From positions 3,534,001 through 3,598,000 of the forward strand of contig OZ250162.1 of the NCBI GenBank assembly GCA_965238025.1: a stretch of DNA of 64,000 nucleotides, written 5' to 3'. A program made the position numbers and the translations under genes. This DNA comes from Pelagihabitans sp965238025. GTDB taxonomy: Bacteria > Bacteroidota > Bacteroidia > Flavobacteriales > Flavobacteriaceae. Within the stretch, counting starts at the first letter, position 1; each line of letters opens with the position of its first letter. Under the pieces are notes generated by a model. The model made no database searches. It was not told where the DNA came from and worked only from the letters and a program-made list of their open reading frames with translations. Of the stretch, positions 1-8,324 are shown one piece after another.

Positions 1-312
1 AAAAATGAAATTGTGTTCAAGGATATTCCAAAATATCCGGAAGTAAAACGTGATTTTGCCCTGTTATTAAACGATTCTGTAAGTTTTAAAGAAGTTCATG
101 AGCTGGCCGTACAAACAGAAAAGAAGTTTTTAAAAAACGTCAATCTCTTCGATGTTTATACCGGCAGTAAACTACCGGATGGTAAGAAATCCTATGCCGT
201 TAGCTTTACACTGCAGGACGATAAAAACACCCTTACCGATAAGCAAATCGATAAGATTATGGCAAAATTACAACGGCGTTATGAAAAAGAACTGCAGGCC
301 GAATTACGATAA
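1..312 (+). CDS. pheT: Phenylalanyl-tRNA synthetase beta subunit, C-terminal end (partial)
   Basis: This is the last 103 codons of PheT, cut by the left window edge; the frame is open from base 1, so the GTG at 13 is not the true start. The segment matches the ferredoxin-fold anticodon-binding (FDX-ACB) domain that ends bacterial PheT: it has the typical DIPKYPEVKRDFALLL opening, a central LFDVYTGSKLPDGKKS loop, and the closing LTDKQIDKIMAKL helix that leads to the C-terminus. PheT with PheS charges tRNA-Phe, and this domain contacts the acceptor/anticodon stem of the tRNA. The stop TAA lies three bases before the end of a convergent gene. Confidence 0.96.
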   Translation, partial: KNEIVFKDIPKYPEVKRDFALLLNDSVSFKEVHELAVQTEKKFLKNVNLFDVYTGSKLPDGKKSYAVSFTLQDDKNTLTDKQIDKIMAKLQRRYEKELQAELR

Positions 313-315
313 TCA

Positions 316-867
316 CTATAGTTTTCCTGGCAGGAACACACTATCTATTTCATGAATTACACCGTTGCGTTGCGTGGAATCCGCGATGGTAATCTTGGCT
401 GTATGGCCATTGCTATCTGTTAACACGATATCAATACCACTCATAGTGGCCACAAGCTCCTCTCCCTGTACTGTTGTGAAAGATGCTCTACCTTTACCCC
501 TGCACATGGCTTTTAAGATCTTTGATGCCGAAAAGTTACCAGCTATTATGTGGTAGGTCAGCAGGGTTTTTAAATTTTTCTTGTTCTCCGGCCGAAGAAG
601 CTCGTCTACTTTTTCGTTGGTTAGCTTTTCAAAAGCAACATCGGAAGGTGCGAAAACTGTAAAGGGACCTTCAGCATCCAATATTTCTTCCATTTCGGCC
701 GCCTCAATTGCGGCTAGAAGCGTTGTGTGGTTTTCCGAGTTGGCGGTATTCGTTACTATGGTCTCCTGCGGATTCATTTGCAGGGGTTCAGTATTGCTTT
801 TTTGCGAGAAAATAAAAGTTGAAAATAGGAATAGGGATACGGCTATGGGGCGTGCCATGTATTTCAT
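316..867 (-). CDS. Secreted fasciclin (FAS1) domain protein
   Basis: A 183-residue exported protein with one fasciclin domain, a fold linked to adhesion and cell-surface contacts. The longer frame reaches 924, but MKYMARP at 867 is chosen because it begins a clean signal peptide (hydrophobic run to about residue 20, then SQ). FAS1 landmarks are visible: VFAPSDVAF at 71-79, the YHIIAG motif in the middle and NGVIHEIDSVFLP near the end. No lipobox or anchor is seen, so it is probably periplasmic or released. It is convergent with pheT and divergent from the next gene. The ligand is unknown. Confidence 0.88.
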   Translation of the reverse strand: MKYMARPIAVSLFLFSTFIFSQKSNTEPLQMNPQETIVTNTANSENHTTLLAAIEAAEMEEILDAEGPFTVFAPSDVAFEKLTNEKVDELLRPENKKNLKTLLTYHIIAGNFSASKILKAMCRGKGRASFTTVQGEELVATMSGIDIVLTDSNGHTAKITIADSTQRNGVIHEIDSVFLPGKL

Positions 868-1037
868 AAGTGTCAGTTTTTGGTAATTATATGGGACAAA
901 GTATCGACGAACGGTTAAATTCACCGTTAAATTACAACTAATTATAGGTTCCGCATGTTAATGAAAATGACCGTTGATAGAAATTAACAAAATATTAACA
1001 AATAAAGGTTCTAACAGATTTTCCAAATTGAATTTCT

Positions 1038-1045
1038 TAACTTTG
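1038..1045 (+). promoter_or_regulatory. Bacteroidota -7 promoter element
   Basis: TAACTTTG, an exact match to TAnnTTTG, 19 bases before the GTG start of the unknown membrane protein at 1065. No clear -33 TTG is visible. Confidence 0.55.
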
Positions 1046-1064
1046 AGAGACCATAAAAAAAGAA

Positions 1065-1784
1065 GTGTTTTTAAAGACGACCAACATAGAGGAGAAGTTG
1101 AAAAGACTAAAGGTCAGTGATGAGGAAGGCGAAAATATTTTGCGTACCGTTCGCTTTATTTTGGAAAAAGATTCTAAAAAACGGTTAAGAATTGAAGAAA
1201 ATCTTACCAACAACTCCCCTCTTGCTGCCAATGCATTTGTTTTTGATTTGTTGGACACCGGTAAAATCTACCATATTAATCAAATAAAGAAAACTTGCAT
1301 TGACTACCGTCTGCGTTTTTTAGATTCCAAGTACTTTAAAGGGGATATTCCGCAAGAAGCAGTTTCTAAAATAAAGCAAATGGAAGAGGCCCATAATACC
1401 GAGATACATGGGTTTAAAATTCTTGCCCCTTCAAAGTTATTTAAACTTAAAGACAAAGACGATCCACTTCTTTTCGCTCCCATCGGCAATGATTACTTTT
1501 ATCTCATTCATAAATGGGGCAATGACCTCCATCCGTTGCGCAAGCTTCTTGTATGGCCGTTTAAGAATATCATCAATCTTGCAATTTTGGTGCTATTGAT
1601 CAGTTACCTGTGCACGGCCCTGATACCATCGGGCCTCTTTGCTAAATCAAATTCCGGAGCAGAACAAATAATTGTTTTTTTCTTTATGTTCAAGAGTGTT
1701 GCCGCGGTTGTGATATTCTACTGGGTTGCCTTAGGTAAGAATTTCAATCCCGCCATCTGGAAAAGCAAATACCTCAAGGCTTGA
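1065..1784 (+). CDS. Conserved hypothetical protein with two C-terminal membrane helices
   Basis: A 239-residue protein I do not recognise. The start is GTG; an in-frame TGA at 1044 with no ATG after it leaves GTG as the only usual start. Residues 1-160 are hydrophilic and charged, with a coiled-coil-like N-terminus, then two strongly hydrophobic segments follow at roughly 166-190 and 199-222, ending in a short basic tail. The layout suggests a cytosolic domain tethered to the inner membrane by a hairpin. It stands alone between divergent and convergent neighbours, behind its own promoter element. Function unknown. Confidence 0.75.
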   Translation: MFLKTTNIEEKLKRLKVSDEEGENILRTVRFILEKDSKKRLRIEENLTNNSPLAANAFVFDLLDTGKIYHINQIKKTCIDYRLRFLDSKYFKGDIPQEAVSKIKQMEEAHNTEIHGFKILAPSKLFKLKDKDDPLLFAPIGNDYFYLIHKWGNDLHPLRKLLVWPFKNIINLAILVLLISYLCTALIPSGLFAKSNSGAEQIIVFFFMFKSVAAVVIFYWVALGKNFNPAIWKSKYLKA

Positions 1785-1822
1785 TTCCTTTTCAGTAGCG
1801 GGTTTAATACTATGTCCCGAAA

Positions 1823-2950
1823 CTATTTCACAATAATGTTGACAGGAATGCCATCTACATCAATATTATCAATAACAGCCGGGGTAGCTCCCGTACGTAC
1901 TCGAAGAAGTCCGCCTTTATCTGCACCTATCTTCTTATATCCGATAAGCATGTATGAATTTTTATCATCGTACCCGACTGCAGAAGTCGTCTCAATCTCA
2001 TATTCAAAATCACGTTCGGCCTTGGTTAAAAAATTCTCGTAAGGATAGAGTGTTGTCAAATTCCCAGCAAAATCAAACGCTGCCGGTATCAAAGGATATG
2101 AACTAAACTCCCCCGGAGGTCTTTCATAATACATCTTGCCCAAGGCATCAAAATTATTCATATTCGAGCTAACGAATTCCGGCTCTTTCCCCGACTGATA
2201 GTTCACATAGGTAGGGGCAAATGTTTCACTATTCAACAATGTATGCAACTGATTATAACCTATAATAAGATTATTATCTATGTGTCTAAAGAGTTTCTGG
2301 GCATCAAAGCCTAAATTTAGCTCAATCAGTTCACTATTGGTCTGACCATCAATAACCGTTAGGTAATTTTCATCACTAACTTGATTATCTAGGGTCAGCA
2401 CAAACAATCTATTATTTGTAAATTCCATATGTACCGGCTTTTTAGACAGCGGAATATCAATAAAATCAGTCGTGCCGTTTAGGTCAACCACTCTTACAAA
2501 ATATTCGCTTGCTGCATTCAAGGGGGTAAGACCGTAGGCCACATATGCAGTATCACCAGCGTGCGCAACCGCATAGGGGGTGAGATTGCAATCTCCCAAA
2601 TCGGAAAACAGTGTTGCACTTTTAGATGTTTCATCCCCAAAATTGAACCTGAGCAAAGTTCCGCTGCAGTTTCCGGTTCTGTTATAAAAAGAAAAAACCG
2701 AACCATTCTTAAAACTAAGGGTTGGGATAATAGTCTCGGCAAACTTACTTTCAGCCGAACTAAAGGTCACCACATCAGCGTCCGCATTTAGGAGTACTCC
2801 TTTAAAATCCAGTGGCGATTGTACCAAAAGTGTATAATCCGAATCGCCCCCAGGAATGGGATTCGTACCGTCATTACCGTCTTCATTTTTTTCGCAGGAA
2901 AGCACAAAAGTGCATACCAAGAGCAAGCAAAGGTATTTGTAGGTTTTCAT
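1823..2950 (-). CDS. Lipoprotein, probable beta-propeller (DUF5074/YncE-like)
   Basis: A 375-residue lipoprotein with signal peptide and lipobox LSC (Cys19), followed by a Gly/Asp/Asn-rich linker. The mature part has repeated short beta blocks such as AYVAYGLTP, RLFVLTLDN and NLIIGYN, separated by Asp/Asn-rich turns, which looks like a beta-propeller of the YncE or surface-lipoprotein kind. No catalytic motif is visible. Such proteins in Flavobacteriia are commonly surface or periplasmic binding proteins of unknown ligand. It is followed on the same strand, 27 bases away in the genome but upstream in transcription, by the ABC-F gene, and could be its downstream operon partner. Confidence 0.7.
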   Translation of the reverse strand: MKTYKYLCLLLVCTFVLSCEKNEDGNDGTNPIPGGDSDYTLLVQSPLDFKGVLLNADADVVTFSSAESKFAETIIPTLSFKNGSVFSFYNRTGNCSGTLLRFNFGDETSKSATLFSDLGDCNLTPYAVAHAGDTAYVAYGLTPLNAASEYFVRVVDLNGTTDFIDIPLSKKPVHMEFTNNRLFVLTLDNQVSDENYLTVIDGQTNSELIELNLGFDAQKLFRHIDNNLIIGYNQLHTLLNSETFAPTYVNYQSGKEPEFVSSNMNNFDALGKMYYERPPGEFSSYPLIPAAFDFAGNLTTLYPYENFLTKAERDFEYEIETTSAVGYDDKNSYMLIGYKKIGADKGGLLRVRTGATPAVIDNIDVDGIPVNIIVK

Positions 2951-2977
2951 AATGTGGAGATTTGGGTTTCTCTAAAT

Positions 2978-4606
2978 TTACACGGGAACCGCGTACATTT
3001 TGTTTCGCAGCTCCTTAATTGCCTTTTCAGACATGTATTCATCAAACGTCAAATGTCTGTCAATGTTGCCTTTAGGGGTCAATTCTATAATGCGATCGGC
3101 CACTGTTTGTGCAAACTCATGATCATGGGTAGTAAAAAGAACGGTTCCCTTGAAATTTTTGAGTGAGTTGTTGAAAGCGGTGATACTCTCTAAATCCAAG
3201 TGATTGGTAGGTTCATCCAACATCAGGACATTAGCTCGAATCATCATCATTCTACTCAGCATACACCTAACTTTTTCACCTCCAGAAAGTACGGTGCATT
3301 TTTTAAGGGCTTCCTCGCCACTAAAGAGCATTTTACCCAAAAAACCGCGAATATGAACTTCTTCACGTTCTTCCTCGGTTTTTGCCCATTGCCTGAGCCA
3401 ATCAACAAGGTTTATATTTTGACTAAAGAAATTGGAATTATCTGCCGGCAAATAGGATTGTGAAGTCGTAACCCCCCATTTAAAATTGCCCGCATCGGCC
3501 TTCTTATTATTATTTATAATCTCATAAAAGGCACTGGTCGCCCTGGAATCTCTAGAGATAATCGCCACCTTATCCCCTTTTGACAAATTAATATTCACAT
3601 TTTGAAACAACAGGTCACCATCCTCAGAGGTGGCTGACAAGCCCTCAACGCCTAAAATCTGGTCACCGGCCTCTCGTTCACGCTCAAAAATGATTGCTGG
3701 GTATCTTCGGCTCGAGGGTTTGATATCTTCGATTTTCAGTTTAGAAAGCATTTTCTTTCTACTGGTCGCCTGTTTACTTTTAGCAACATTGGCGCTAAAA
3801 CGCATGATAAATTCCTGAAGCTCCTTGGCTTTTTCCTCGGCCTTTTTATTCTGTTGTGCGCGTTGTCGAGCGGCGAGCTGACTACTTTCGTACCAGAAAG
3901 TATAGTTGCCACTGTACAGGTTCATTTTACCAAAATCAATATCCCCGATATGGGTACAGACCGAGTCTAAAAAATGGCGGTCGTGCGATACCACGATTAC
4001 AGTATTATCATAATCGCCCAAAAAACGCTCTAACCAGCTGATCGTTTCATAATCCAGATCATTGGTGGGCTCATCCATAACCAGTACATCGGGATTTCCA
4101 AAAAGCGCTTGTGCCAATAAAACACGTACTTTCAATTTAGAATCCATGTCACCCATTGCAGTATAGTGCAGGTCTTCGGTAATTCCTAAATTTGATAGCA
4201 GGGCGGCGGCATCGCTATCGGCGTTCCATCCGTTCATTTCTTCGAACTTCACCTGCAACTCCCCTATCCTATCGGCATTCTCGTCGGAATAGTCGGCATA
4301 TAGGGCATCAATCTCTTGTTTTATGGCAAAAAGGTCCTTATTACCCATGACAACAGCTTCTAATACCGTTGATTCGTCATAGGCGTTGTGGTCCTGCTCT
4401 AAAATCGACATTCGTTTCCCCGGTTCTAAATGCACATGGCCTGAAGTGGGTTCTATCTGCCCCGACAAAATTCTTAAAAAAGTAGATTTTCCCGCTCCGT
4501 TGGCCCCTATGACCCCATAACAATTTCCTTGGGTAAAAGAGACATTTACCTCGTCGAATAAAATCCTTTTTCCGAATTGCACCGACAAATTTGAAACCGA
4601 CAACAT
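2978..4606 (-). CDS. ABC-F family ATPase (YbiT-like) with one degenerate ATP site
   Basis: A 542-residue soluble protein with two ABC domains in tandem and no membrane part: the ABC-F architecture of translation factors acting at the ribosomal E site. Domain 1 has a perfect Walker A (GANGAGKST, 34-42) and Walker B (VMDEP, 176-180), but its signature position around 150-160 reads MGDMDSKLKV. Domain 2 has a good signature (LSGGEK, 440-445) and Walker B (LMLDEP, 461-466) but its Walker A position, 350-358, reads ISRDSRATS with no GxxGxGK. The two losses fall on the same composite ATP site. The charged linker around 240-300 is the usual P-site tRNA interaction motif. The exact substrate of YbiT-like members is not settled. 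Confidence 0.92.
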   Translation of the reverse strand: MLSVSNLSVQFGKRILFDEVNVSFTQGNCYGVIGANGAGKSTFLRILSGQIEPTSGHVHLEPGKRMSILEQDHNAYDESTVLEAVVMGNKDLFAIKQEIDALYADYSDENADRIGELQVKFEEMNGWNADSDAAALLSNLGITEDLHYTAMGDMDSKLKVRVLLAQALFGNPDVLVMDEPTNDLDYETISWLERFLGDYDNTVIVVSHDRHFLDSVCTHIGDIDFGKMNLYSGNYTFWYESSQLAARQRAQQNKKAEEKAKELQEFIMRFSANVAKSKQATSRKKMLSKLKIEDIKPSSRRYPAIIFEREREAGDQILGVEGLSATSEDGDLLFQNVNINLSKGDKVAIISRDSRATSAFYEIINNNKKADAGNFKWGVTTSQSYLPADNSNFFSQNINLVDWLRQWAKTEEEREEVHIRGFLGKMLFSGEEALKKCTVLSGGEKVRCMLSRMMMIRANVLMLDEPTNHLDLESITAFNNSLKNFKGTVLFTTHDHEFAQTVADRIIELTPKGNIDRHLTFDEYMSEKAIKELRNKMYAVPV

Positions 4607-4630
4607 ACCTTCTTCTTTTTAAAATTCGTG

Positions 4631-4638
4631 CAAAAATA
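4631..4638 (-). promoter_or_regulatory. Bacteroidota -7 promoter element for the ABC-F gene
   Basis: Read on the minus strand this is TATTTTTG (TAnnTTTG), 24 bases before the ABC-F ATG. Confidence 0.55.
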
Positions 4639-4752
4639 AGCAAATTAATAGGTCTGGACCAATAAACTTGGATTGTAGCCGTCTTATCGAAAGATTAACG
4701 CAATCGCCTAACTTTTAACGCTGTATTAACAGCAGGCAGCCCTTTGCTTACT

Positions 4753-4760
4753 TAATTTTG
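4753..4760 (+). promoter_or_regulatory. Bacteroidota -7 promoter element
   Basis: TAATTTTG, matching TAnnTTTG, 24 bases before the ATG of the thioredoxin-fold lipoprotein at 4785. Its position argues against the TTG at 4758 as start codon, since that lies inside the element. Confidence 0.55.
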
Positions 4761-4784
4761 GGTCATCTAATAAGCAAGTCATAT

Positions 4785-6173
4785 ATGATAAGAGTTTTAC
4801 TTTATCTACTTCTTATTTTAATATTTGGATGCACTTCCCAGGAAAAAAATTCCCCCAGCGTTTTTTTTGCCGGTGAGATTGTTAACCCAACAAGTGACAA
4901 TGTTGTCCTGTTTAAGGGCGATAAGGTTATCGATTCCGCTTTGCTGGATAAGGACAATCGATTCTCATTTAAATTTGATTCCATTTCCGAAGGACTATAT
5001 CATTTTGGTCATTCGCCAGAGCACCAGTATGTTTATATTGAAGAAGGGGATAGTTTAATGATTCGTCTCAACACAATGGATTTTGATGAATCTTTGGTTT
5101 TCTCTGGGCAAGGATCGGAGGTTAATAATTTTTTGTTGGAGCTTTTTCTGGCCAGTGAGGAAGAATATGATGAAATCAATTCTTGGTATGAGTTAGAGGC
5201 TGAGGATTTTTTGAAAAAAATAGATGCACTACAGGAATCAAAATTAAATCTTTTAGAAGATCATATTAAAGAGGGTATCCTTTCCGGGAATCAACAAAAT
5301 TTGGCCAAAGCCAGTATCACATACAGTTATAATACGTATCGTGAACAATATCCTTTCAAACACGGAAAGTATACGGAGCATGGGGTTCATGAAAAATTAC
5401 CGGCAAATTTCTATGACTATCGCAAGCAGGTTGATTATGGTAACAAGCACCTCACCTACTTGCGCCCTTACTATGAATTTATGGTAAACCATATTCAGAA
5501 CCTTTCCTTTATGGATTGTACCTCCGCCTGCCAAATCATGAAAAATGAGGTTCAGAACCAGTTGCACTTTAATGAACATAAATTGGAATTGATCAATAAA
5601 CTTGTTACCGATAAAGAACTGAAGGACAATCTCTTTCGTCATGTAGCTTTCAATTACCTGTTAAAGGTTCAGGATTGTTCGCAGAACAATAAACATTTTA
5701 TTGCCAAGTTTCATGAGCTCTCTATGAACAATAGGCATTTAGATGAGATAGATGAACTCTATGAGGGCATCGAGAGTATTCAGCCACAAAAATCGATTCC
5801 CGATGTACAGGTCGTAAATCTAAAAGGGGAAAAAGTATCGCTTAGGCAAATCGCAAAAGAAGGGAAAACGGTATTTTATTTTTGGTCGGGGGTTGATAAA
5901 AAACATTTTGATAATATTAGGAAACGGGTCCTCAAACTTACCGAGGAAAAACCTGAATACCGTTATGTTGGTATTAATATGAAGACCAGCGAGGCCAATT
6001 GGAAAGGGATGCTGAAAAATTCCGGATTAGACGAAGGTTTGCAATACAGGGCAAATGACTTTAAGGAATTGACCAAGTCTCTTATTATCTACCCGGAGAA
6101 CAAATGTGTTATCACCGAAGATGCCCGCATTGTAGATGCGTTCTCCAATCTTTATGCTTCTTCCTTCAAGTAA
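4785..6173 (+). CDS. Lipoprotein with DUF4369-like and cysteine-free thioredoxin-like domains
   Basis: A 462-residue lipoprotein (MIRVLLYL signal peptide, lipobox IFGC). The first 100 residues form a beta-rich block with KGDKVIDSALLD, like the DUF4369 domain that precedes thioredoxins in Bacteroidota TlpA-type proteins. A long helical middle follows. The last 130 residues read as a TlpA/AhpC-like thioredoxin fold: IPDVQVVNLKGEKVSL, then VFYFWSG, where a TlpA protein would have WCxxC. Here that stretch reads VDKKHF with no cysteine, so thiol-disulfide exchange through the usual site is unlikely. It is monocistronic, ending at a strong terminator. It could be a binding or scaffold protein of the envelope. 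Confidence 0.72.
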   Translation: MIRVLLYLLLILIFGCTSQEKNSPSVFFAGEIVNPTSDNVVLFKGDKVIDSALLDKDNRFSFKFDSISEGLYHFGHSPEHQYVYIEEGDSLMIRLNTMDFDESLVFSGQGSEVNNFLLELFLASEEEYDEINSWYELEAEDFLKKIDALQESKLNLLEDHIKEGILSGNQQNLAKASITYSYNTYREQYPFKHGKYTEHGVHEKLPANFYDYRKQVDYGNKHLTYLRPYYEFMVNHIQNLSFMDCTSACQIMKNEVQNQLHFNEHKLELINKLVTDKELKDNLFRHVAFNYLLKVQDCSQNNKHFIAKFHELSMNNRHLDEIDELYEGIESIQPQKSIPDVQVVNLKGEKVSLRQIAKEGKTVFYFWSGVDKKHFDNIRKRVLKLTEEKPEYRYVGINMKTSEANWKGMLKNSGLDEGLQYRANDFKELTKSLIIYPENKCVITEDARIVDAFSNLYASSFK

Positions 6174-6182
6174 GAAAAGGTA

Positions 6183-6205
6183 AAAGGCCCGCAAACGGGG
6201 CCTTT
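6183..6205. terminator. Bidirectional rho-independent terminator
   Basis: An 8-bp perfect stem (AAAGGCCC / GGGCCTTT) with a 7-base loop sits between two convergent genes, A-rich on the left and T-rich on the right, so it can serve both strands. Confidence 0.8.
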
Positions 6206-6230
6206 AAACAATTTTACTTTCCTTGAATTT

Positions 6231-6884
6231 TTAGTTGCCTTTTTTATAATCGGCAAGGAATTTGGCCAAACCAATATCCGTTAGGGGATGTTTGAGCAAG
6301 CCTTCTATTGAAGACAAGGGTCCCGTCATAACGTCGGCGCCTATTTTCGAACAATCGATAACATGCATTGTATGTCGTATTGAGGCTGCAAGAATCTGTG
6401 TTTCAAAAGCGTAATTATCATAAATATGACGGATTTCGGCGATAAGGTTCAATCCGTCTGTAGAGATGTCATCCAATCTACCGATAAAGGGCGACACATA
6501 AGTGGCTCCCGCCTTCGCTGCCAATATAGCTTGTCCCGGTGAAAAGACCAAGGTACAATTGGTGCGTATTCCCTTGTCCGAAAAATATTTTAATGCCTTC
6601 ACACCATCTTTGATCATAGGTACTTTTACCACAATCTGCTCATGCAATTCGGCAAGTTCCTCCCCTTCTTTAACCATGGCTCTGAACTCGGTAGCAATAA
6701 CCTCTGCCGATACGTCGCCGTCTACGATCTTACAGATATCCACATAGTGTTTTAGAATGTTGTTTCTTCCGGTAATACCTTCCTTTGCCATTAAGGACGG
6801 GTTGGTCGTAACCCCATCTAAAACCCCCAAGGCTTGAGCTTCACGAATCTGTTCTAAATTGGCCGTATCGATAAAAAATTTCAT
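6231..6884 (-). CDS. fsa: Transaldolase / fructose-6-phosphate aldolase family protein
   Basis: A 217-residue single-domain TIM-barrel aldolase of the small transaldolase family. It carries the family signature GVTTNPSLMAKEG (24-36), the Schiff-base lysine in VVKVPM (Lys87), NCTLVFSPGQA, and the ATYVSPFIGRLDD block. The short length fits Fsa and the TalC/Bacillus-type transaldolases rather than the 316-residue TalB type. Fsa and Tal cannot be separated with certainty from sequence reading: the reaction is either cleavage of fructose 6-phosphate or transfer of dihydroxyacetone in the pentose phosphate pathway, and Bacteroidota copies are often annotated as Fsa. It stands alone, convergent with the preceding lipoprotein. 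Confidence 0.93.
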   Translation of the reverse strand: MKFFIDTANLEQIREAQALGVLDGVTTNPSLMAKEGITGRNNILKHYVDICKIVDGDVSAEVIATEFRAMVKEGEELAELHEQIVVKVPMIKDGVKALKYFSDKGIRTNCTLVFSPGQAILAAKAGATYVSPFIGRLDDISTDGLNLIAEIRHIYDNYAFETQILAASIRHTMHVIDCSKIGADVMTGPLSSIEGLLKHPLTDIGLAKFLADYKKGN

Positions 6885-6982
6885 GCGTCTAGTTTATTAA
6901 ATGAAAAAATAATTATTGAATGTGTTTTGAGTTCATTAATGCGTTTCCCCAGAATGTATTTTGAGATGCAATTGTGGTAAAA

Positions 6983-7792
6983 CTACAATTTAAAATGCTT
7001 TAATAATAGTTTCTCAAATACTTTCTGTGGTAGTACATTCTTAAGCCAAATGGAGCGCTTTTGAGATGGTGATCCCACCTTGTAACTGACCTTTGGATTT
7101 TTGGCATTGATGATTTTATGCACCATTTTGGCTACATCAATGGGGTCTCCCCCTTCATTTACACTGTCGTTTATCTGCTTTAAGGAAGCACTGTAATTCT
7201 TATAATACGGGGATTGCGTTTCGGCCGGCGCATGAAACCTTCCTGCCGCAATATTTGTGGCAAAGTCGCCAGGAGCAAGATTGGTCACCTGCACCCCAAA
7301 ACCCTTGACTTCCATTCGCAACGCCTCGGTAACGATTTCCAAGGCCCCTTTTGTGGCGGAATAAACCCCTCTAAAAGGCAAACCCATATACCCGGCAATA
7401 GAGGTTACATTGATAATAAGACCCTGTCGCTGTTTCCGCATTTGGGGGAGAACCGCTTTCGCCACTTCCAACGGACCCTGAAAATTAACGGCGAAGGCAT
7501 TTGAAATTGCTTCCCGCGGCGTTTCCTCAACCGCGCCGGTAATCCCTACCCCGGCATTGTTCACCAAAACATCTATCTTACCCTCTAGTGAAATCAGCTC
7601 CTGAACTGCATTGGATATGGTTTCTGGATGGCGTACATCAAGTTCCAATAAGGGAAAGGCGTCAAAATCGGGATACTTACTCTTGTCCCTAGTCGTACCA
7701 TAGACCATATACCCCTTTAATTTTAGATAGGTGCCTATTGATTTTCCGATTCCAGAAGACCCACCGGTAATAAGAACTACTTTATTTTGCAT
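6983..7792 (-). CDS. Short-chain dehydrogenase/reductase (SDR)
   Basis: A 269-residue classical SDR. The Rossmann cofactor motif TGGSSGIG is at 9-16, the NNAG motif at 78-81, and the catalytic triad is Ser131 in NVTSIAG plus YSATK (Tyr144, Lys148). A basic residue (Arg35) after the second strand suggests preference for NADP(H). The PGDFATNI block after the active site is typical. The substrate cannot be read from the sequence; relatives act on lipids, sugars or ketones. It lies downstream of the toxin cassette but is separated from it by a terminator and is probably unrelated to it. Confidence 0.9.
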   Translation of the reverse strand: MQNKVVLITGGSSGIGKSIGTYLKLKGYMVYGTTRDKSKYPDFDAFPLLELDVRHPETISNAVQELISLEGKIDVLVNNAGVGITGAVEETPREAISNAFAVNFQGPLEVAKAVLPQMRKQRQGLIINVTSIAGYMGLPFRGVYSATKGALEIVTEALRMEVKGFGVQVTNLAPGDFATNIAAGRFHAPAETQSPYYKNYSASLKQINDSVNEGGDPIDVAKMVHKIINAKNPKVSYKVGSPSQKRSIWLKNVLPQKVFEKLLLKHFKL

Positions 7793-7833
7793 AGGGTTGC
7801 AAATTAGTGAAAGTCGTTCAATTTATCGAGGTT

Positions 7834-7926
7834 CTAAAAATTATAATGCATCATCTCTAGAGCTACTTTAAAAACCACCTGCCCGACAAAATCGCCCCAC
7901 TCCAAGGCACTTATATTGGTGGCAAC
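7834..7926 (-). pseudogene. Remnant of a second DUF4280-type toxin gene
   Basis: Read on the minus strand, this gives a 30-codon fragment ending in TAG. Its first 24 codons include SALEWGDFVGQVVFKVALE and align without gaps to residues 226-249 of the intact toxin at 8325-9737 (ANMSAEEWGDFAGQVVFEIA region), with 17 of 24 identical by eye. The fragment has no start codon and begins directly at the terminator hairpin of the cassette. It is the leftover of another toxin gene whose trunk shared this segment, probably a displaced or truncated orphan tip cassette. The alignment was made by hand. Confidence 0.82.
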
Positions 7927-7960
7927 AAAAAAGGTCTTCCAGTATTGGAAAACCTTTTTT
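7927..7960 (-). terminator. Terminator of the T6SS toxin-immunity cassette
   Basis: A hairpin with a 9-bp outer stem (AAAAAAGGT / ACCTTTTTT), one mismatch, and a 5-bp inner stem lies 27 bases after the immunity gene stop in transcription order. On the minus strand the descending arm ends in a T run. Confidence 0.75.
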
Positions 7961-7987
7961 AAGATTGTTTATAGTTCTTTACTATTC

Positions 7988-8320
7988 CTAGAAACTCTCC
8001 ACTTCATCCTGAAGTTCTTGATCCCAAATGAATTCCATATCAAAATCTCCATCTGGTTTTAAGGAAAAAACAGCTCTATTCCATTTGTTTTTTGGATTCT
8101 CGCCGATTATTTCCTTCAGTCTTAAAACTTTTTTCGCCCCTTGAAAACCCATTTTAAGGGATAAGCTCTTTCGTTCATTTTCAAGACTAACAAAATAGCC
8201 ATAGGTTTTTACATTATTTCCTATGCTATCTAAGTTTACCTTGGCCTCTAACCAATCCTCAGAAATAGAATCAACTATTTTTTGTCCTATAAAGGCATAA
8301 ATATCTCTAACTGTTTCCAT
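7988..8320 (-). CDS. Probable YezG-like immunity protein (DUF600 type)
   Basis: A 110-residue acidic, soluble protein without signal peptide. Its opening METVRDIYAFIGQKIVDSI...DWLEAKV and the late FSLKPDGDFDMEFIWD strand resemble the YezG/DUF600 immunity family, which in Bacillus neutralises the nuclease tip of the LXG toxin YeeF. It begins 4 bases after the toxin stop, the position expected for a cognate antidote, and it is followed by the terminator. The gene is clearly AT-rich: bases 8161-8220 hold 17 G/C of 60. The family call is by recognition of pattern; immunity function is inferred from the pairing. Confidence 0.78.
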   Translation of the reverse strand: METVRDIYAFIGQKIVDSISEDWLEAKVNLDSIGNNVKTYGYFVSLENERKSLSLKMGFQGAKKVLRLKEIIGENPKNKWNRAVFSLKPDGDFDMEFIWDQELQDEVESF

Positions 8321-8324
8321 TCTA

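Noticed and set aside
13..312. GTG at 13 as start of a small protein
   Set aside because: The frame is open to the window edge and the product is the PheT C-terminus.
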